Shown here: piece after piece, positions 13,894 to 16,457 of the stretch
Layout: every line of letters starts with the position of its first letter
Numbering within the stretch: position 1 is the first letter of the stretch
Assembly (NCBI GenBank): GCA_028290325.1
Contig: JAQGJY010000438.1
Span: 1-16,457 of the forward strand
Origin: Tardiphaga sp.
Lineage (GTDB): Bacteria > Pseudomonadota > Alphaproteobacteria > Rhizobiales > Xanthobacteraceae
Direction: 5' to 3'
DNA: 16,457 bases
Program-made: the position numbers and the translations under genes
The notes under the pieces: generated by a model
Databases searched by the model: none
What the model was told of the DNA's origin: nothing
The model's input: only the letters and a program-made list of their open reading frames with translations

Positions 13894-14232
13894 ATGAAGC
13901 TCATCACCGCCATCATCAAGCCGTTCAAGCTGGAAGAAGTCCGCGAGGCCCTGACAGCGATCGGCGTCACCGGCATGACCGTCACCGAAGTGAAGGGCTA
14001 TGGCCGGCAAAAGGGCCATACCGAAATGTATCGCGGGGCGGAATACGTCATCACCTTCCTGCCGAAACTGCGGATCGAGATCGCCGTGTCGGCCGATCTC
14101 GTCAAGCTGGCGATGGAGGCCGTCGCCAAGGGCGCCCGCACCGGCCAGATCGGCGACGGCAAGATTTTCGTCACCCCGATCGAGCGCGCCCGCCGCATCC
14201 GCACCGGCGAGACCGACCACGACGCGCTGTAG
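13894..14232 (+). CDS. glnK: Nitrogen regulatory protein PII (GlnK/GlnB type), first copy
   Basis: A 112-residue PII protein, which senses ATP/ADP and 2-oxoglutarate and controls targets by its T-loop. The N-terminus is M-K-L-I-T-A-I-I-K-P-F-K-L. The T-loop, G-R-Q-K-G-H-T-E-M-Y-R-G-A-E-Y (37-51), contains Gln39 and the uridylylation site Tyr51. The ATP-binding loop is T-G-Q-I-G-D-G-K-I-F-V (83-93), and R101 and R103 are conserved. AAGG (13882-13885) precedes the ATG by 8 bases. It is about 70% identical (78 of 112 by hand) to the second copy at 14590. No amtB follows it directly; 357 non-coding bases separate it from the second PII gene. I see no sigma-54 site in the 77-base gap before it. 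GlnB versus GlnK cannot be settled from sequence. Confidence 0.95.
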   Translation: MKLITAIIKPFKLEEVREALTAIGVTGMTVTEVKGYGRQKGHTEMYRGAEYVITFLPKLRIEIAVSADLVKLAMEAVAKGARTGQIGDGKIFVTPIERARRIRTGETDHDAL

Positions 14233-14307
14233 CGCGCTAAATACCGACCTGAAAACTGCCCAGCGACGCGGCGAAGCGTGCCGTTGCCCAGCCTTGACTC
14301 AATTTTC

Positions 14308-14324
14308 TGCCTGCGTCATGGGCA
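14308..14324 (+). promoter_or_regulatory. Candidate NtrC-binding site, distal
   Basis: TGC-N11-GCA with inner tgcc/ggca symmetry, a 17-base palindrome of the NtrC type. Its centre is about 178 bases upstream of the predicted transcription start. The match is short, so it is tentative. Confidence 0.3.
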
Positions 14325-14367
14325 GTAATGTGTCAACAGCCTGTCATGGCCGCATTTTAGGCGTAAG

Positions 14368-14384
14368 TGCCTTATTATTAAGCG
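14368..14384 (+). promoter_or_regulatory. Candidate NtrC-binding site, proximal
   Basis: TGC-N11-GCG, one base off the TGC-N11-GCA pattern, with an AT-rich centre (cttattattaa) as in enteric NtrC sites. The centre is about 118 bases upstream of the predicted start, a usual distance for enhancer sites. Confidence 0.3.
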
Positions 14385-14466
14385 CGTCAGTTCAGCGCAT
14401 CCCCGAGCAATTCCGCTGCAATGCAAAAAACCTCACGTTCATAAACCGTTAGGCGAATTTGCCCGG

Positions 14467-14483
14467 TTGGCACGGGATTTGAC
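14467..14483 (+). promoter_or_regulatory. Sigma-54-like promoter of glnK-amtB
   Basis: ttggcacgggatttgac matches the sigma-54 consensus (TGGCACG, 4 bases, TTGCW) in the -24 box exactly, with the correct 10-base GG-to-G spacing. The -12 box reads TTGAC instead of TTGCA. The predicted start is near 14494. RpoN/NtrC control of glnK-amtB is well established in proteobacteria. Confidence 0.6.
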
Positions 14484-14589
14484 TCTAAGGGGTCAGGCTG
14501 TGCCCGCGTAGTGACCTTCTCCGCGTGGTGAATTTCAGTCGAGGAAAGTCCGGCCCTGTGGGGGTTGGGCCAAAGCGGGGATTGGACCC

Positions 14590-14928
14590 ATGAAAATTGT
14601 TATGGCGATCATCAAGCCATTCAAGCTCGAAGAAGTCCGGGATGCTCTGACCGCCATCGGCGTGCACGGCCTCACGGTCACGGAAGTCAAAGGCTACGGC
14701 CGGCAAAAGGGCCATACGGAAATCTACCGGGGCGCGGAATACGCGGTGAGCTTCCTGCCCAAGATCAAGATCGAGGTCGCCGTTGCCTCCGATCAGGTCG
14801 AAAAAACCATCGACGCCATCACGGTCGCCGCCAAGACCGGTCAGATCGGCGACGGCAAGATTTTCGTCATCAACCTCGAAAACGCGGTTCGCATCCGAAC
14901 CGGCGAGGCCGATGCCGCTGCCCTTTAA
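14590..14928 (+). CDS. glnK: Nitrogen regulatory protein PII (GlnK), partner of the downstream ammonium transporter
   Basis: A second 112-residue PII protein with the full set of features: T-loop G-R-Q-K-G-H-T-E-I-Y-R-G-A-E-Y (37-51) with Gln39 and Tyr51, T-G-Q-I-G-D-G-K-I-F-V at 83-93, and R-I-R-T-G-E at 101-106. Differences from the first copy cluster at residues 52-54 and 66-80. It lies 52 bases before amtB on the same strand. In this conserved pair the T-loop of GlnK enters the cytoplasmic pore of AmtB when 2-oxoglutarate is low and stops ammonium uptake. A sigma-54-like promoter is placed about 107 bases upstream. The ATG is preceded by a GGGGAT stretch, a weak ribosome binding site. Confidence 0.96.
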   Translation: MKIVMAIIKPFKLEEVRDALTAIGVHGLTVTEVKGYGRQKGHTEIYRGAEYAVSFLPKIKIEVAVASDQVEKTIDAITVAAKTGQIGDGKIFVINLENAVRIRTGEADAAAL

Positions 14929-14980
14929 GCCGAGCTCGTCCGACGGCGCGCTCACCCTTTTGCAATCAGGAGTAACCCAT

Positions 14981-16423
14981 ATGACGTTCAAGCGTCCCAC
15001 TGGCGCGGGATTGACGGCACTCGCCGTCGGCCTGCTCGCCGCAACCGCGGCACATGCCGAGCCGACCATCAACAAAGGCGATAACGCCTGGATGTTGACC
15101 TCGACCGTGCTCGTGCTGCTGATGACCATCCCCGGCCTCGCGCTGTTCTATGGCGGCCTCGTCCGCTCCAAGAACATGCTCTCGGTCCTGATGCAGATTT
15201 TCTACACCGTCTGCATTTGCTGCGTGATCTACGCGCTCTATGGCTACAGCCTCGCTTTCACCGGCGGTTCGGACTTCATCGGCGGTTTCTCCAAGGCCTT
15301 CCTAATGGGCGTCACCACCGACTCCAAGGCCGCGACCTTCTCGGTCGACGCCAACATCAACGAGCTGATTTACTTCTGCTTCCAGATGACCTTCGCCGCG
15401 ATCACGCCGGCCCTCATCGTCGGCGCCATCGCCGAGCGCATGAAGTTCGCGGCAGTCGCGTTGTTCGTGCCGCTCTGGGTCACGTTGATCTACTTCCCGC
15501 TCGCCCACATGGTTTGGTATTGGGCCGGACCGGACGCGATCACCGACGCCGTCAAGGCGCTGGCGGCCGCGGCTGACGGCGCTGCCAAGACCGCCGCGCA
15601 GGCCAAGCTGGACGAAGTCAACGCCGACGCCGGCTGGATCTTCAAGAAGGGCGCGCTCGACTTCGCCGGTGGCACCGTGGTCCACATCAATGCCGGCATC
15701 GCCGGTCTGGTGGGCGCGCTGCTGATCGGCAAGCGTACCGGCTACGGCAAGGAACTGATGGCTCCGCATTCGCTGACCATGACCATGATCGGCGCCTCGC
15801 TGCTCTGGGTCGGCTGGTTCGGCTTCAACGCCGGCTCCAACCTCGAAGCCAACGGCGGCGCCGCGCTGGCGATGACCAACTCCTTCCTCGCCACCGCGGC
15901 CGCGGCTTTGGCCTGGTTGTTCGCGGAGTGGATCATCAAGGGCCATCCGTCGTTGCTGGGCGCCTTGTCTGGTGCCGTCGCGGGTCTCGTCGCGGTGACG
16001 CCGGCGGCCGGCTTCGCCGGTCCGATGGGCGCCCTCGTGCTCGGCCTCGTGGTCGGTCTGGTCTGCCTGTTCTTCTGCACCGTGGTGAAGAACGCGCTGG
16101 GCTATGACGACTCGCTCGACGTGTTCGGCGTCCACTGCATCGGTGGCATCATCGGCGCGCTCGGCACCGGCATTCTGGTGAACCCGGCCCTCGGCGGCAC
16201 CGGCGTGATGGATTACGTCACCGGCAAGATCGCCGATTACGACCTGGTCGGGCAGATGACGTCACAGGCCTGGGGCGTCGGCACCACGCTGCTGCTGTCC
16301 GGCGTCGGTTCGGCGATCCTCTACAAGGTCGTCGATGTGATCGTCGGTCTCCGCGCCACGGTGGAAGTCGAGCGTGAAGGCCTCGACATCACCGAGCACA
16401 CCGAACGCGCTTACAACATGTGA
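14981..16423 (+). CDS. amtB: Ammonium transporter
   Basis: A 480-residue Amt family channel of the inner membrane. Residues 1-26 are a cleavable signal peptide (ending A-H-A|E-P), as in E. coli AmtB. About 11 membrane helices follow, from W-M-L-T-S-T-V-L-V-L-L to the last near 430-456. The pore histidines are His235 (G-G-T-V-V-H-I-N-A-G) and His385 (D-V-F-G-V-H-C-I-G-G), and Asp227 in A-L-D-F-A-G-G matches the ammonium-site Asp160. The loop between A-H-M-V-W-Y-W and A-L-D-F-A-G-G (about 183-224) is some 30 residues longer than in E. coli and Ala-rich. AGGAG (14968-14972) lies 8 bases before the ATG. It is co-transcribed with the upstream glnK in all likelihood. Confidence 0.96.
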   Translation: MTFKRPTGAGLTALAVGLLAATAAHAEPTINKGDNAWMLTSTVLVLLMTIPGLALFYGGLVRSKNMLSVLMQIFYTVCICCVIYALYGYSLAFTGGSDFIGGFSKAFLMGVTTDSKAATFSVDANINELIYFCFQMTFAAITPALIVGAIAERMKFAAVALFVPLWVTLIYFPLAHMVWYWAGPDAITDAVKALAAAADGAAKTAAQAKLDEVNADAGWIFKKGALDFAGGTVVHINAGIAGLVGALLIGKRTGYGKELMAPHSLTMTMIGASLLWVGWFGFNAGSNLEANGGAALAMTNSFLATAAAALAWLFAEWIIKGHPSLLGALSGAVAGLVAVTPAAGFAGPMGALVLGLVVGLVCLFFCTVVKNALGYDDSLDVFGVHCIGGIIGALGTGILVNPALGGTGVMDYVTGKIADYDLVGQMTSQAWGVGTTLLLSGVGSAILYKVVDVIVGLRATVEVEREGLDITEHTERAYNM

Positions 16424-16441
16424 GAGCTTGGCGGCGTCGCG

Positions 16442-16457
16442 GGCCGGTTCGCCGGTT
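16442..16457 (+). terminator. Possible start of the amtB terminator, cut by the window end
   Basis: ccgg (16444-16447) and ccgg (16452-16455) pair around a TTCG tetraloop, with G-T pairs extending the stem, 19 bases after the amtB stop. The window ends at tt, so any T-run is not visible. Confidence 0.3.

Larger units (their letters stand above)
14233..14589. other. Intergenic region between the two PII genes with promoter elements
   Basis: 357 bases without a supported gene. It holds a sigma-54-like promoter (14467-14483), two NtrC-like palindromes upstream of it, and an AT-richer segment around 14360-14385. A leader of about 96 bases to the second PII gene follows, with a small ggccc/gggcc hairpin (about 14552-14571). 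No remnant of an amtB gene is recognisable. Confidence 0.6.

Noticed and set aside
14541..14553. gaggaaagtccgg resembles the conserved 5' motif of RNase P RNA (rnpB)
   Set aside because: The remaining conserved RNase P segments are missing and the glnK start follows within 50 bases, leaving no room for a 350-400 base RNA.

Overview
The window looks like ordinary chromosomal DNA from a GC-rich alphaproteobacterium of the Bradyrhizobium / Rhodopseudomonas / Afipia group (Nitrobacteraceae). This rests on recognising the protein families and their sequence style, the HWE-type histidine kinase, the paired glnK genes beside amtB, and a family of palindromic intergenic repeats with ends like cgtcattgcgag. 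No database was searched. I see no phage, transposase, CRISPR array or rRNA.

Layout. (1) 1-1327: the 5' end of an exported protein leaving on the minus strand, then a small zincin-type metallopeptidase-like protein and leuD (leucine biosynthesis). (2) 1423-4725: a group of small enzymes, namely a GST on the minus strand divergent from a kappa-GST/DsbA-fold 2-hydroxychromene-2-carboxylate isomerase-like protein, an atypical SDR lacking the usual catalytic Ser and Tyr, and a ketopantoate-reductase family protein. (3) 4792-6813, minus strand: a periplasmic PQQ-type sugar/sorbosone dehydrogenase followed by a diheme cytochrome c4-like protein, probably a donor-acceptor pair. A palindromic repeat lies between them in the cytochrome leader. 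(4) 7131-8618: a small conserved-looking hypothetical gene, a soluble HWE histidine kinase and a divergent single-domain response regulator. (5) 8790-8864: tRNA-Gly(GCC) on the minus strand. (6) 9094-11493, plus strand: a CnoX/YbbN-like thioredoxin-TPR protein with no cysteine at all, a Lon substrate-binding-domain protein, a second single-domain response regulator that is paralogous to the first, and a Trm112/UPF0434 protein. (7) 11602-13816: a UbiH-family FAD hydroxylase (minus) and tesB (plus). (8) 13894-16423: two PII genes and amtB, the ammonium sensing and uptake module, with a sigma-54-like promoter in the 357-base gap between the PII genes.

Most genes are housekeeping. The points most worth a second look are the cysteine-free thioredoxin-TPR protein, the SDR without its catalytic residues, the HWE kinase with two paralogous lone receivers, the doubled PII genes with only one transporter, and the repeat family in the gene gaps. 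I did not find a convincing wholly new system.
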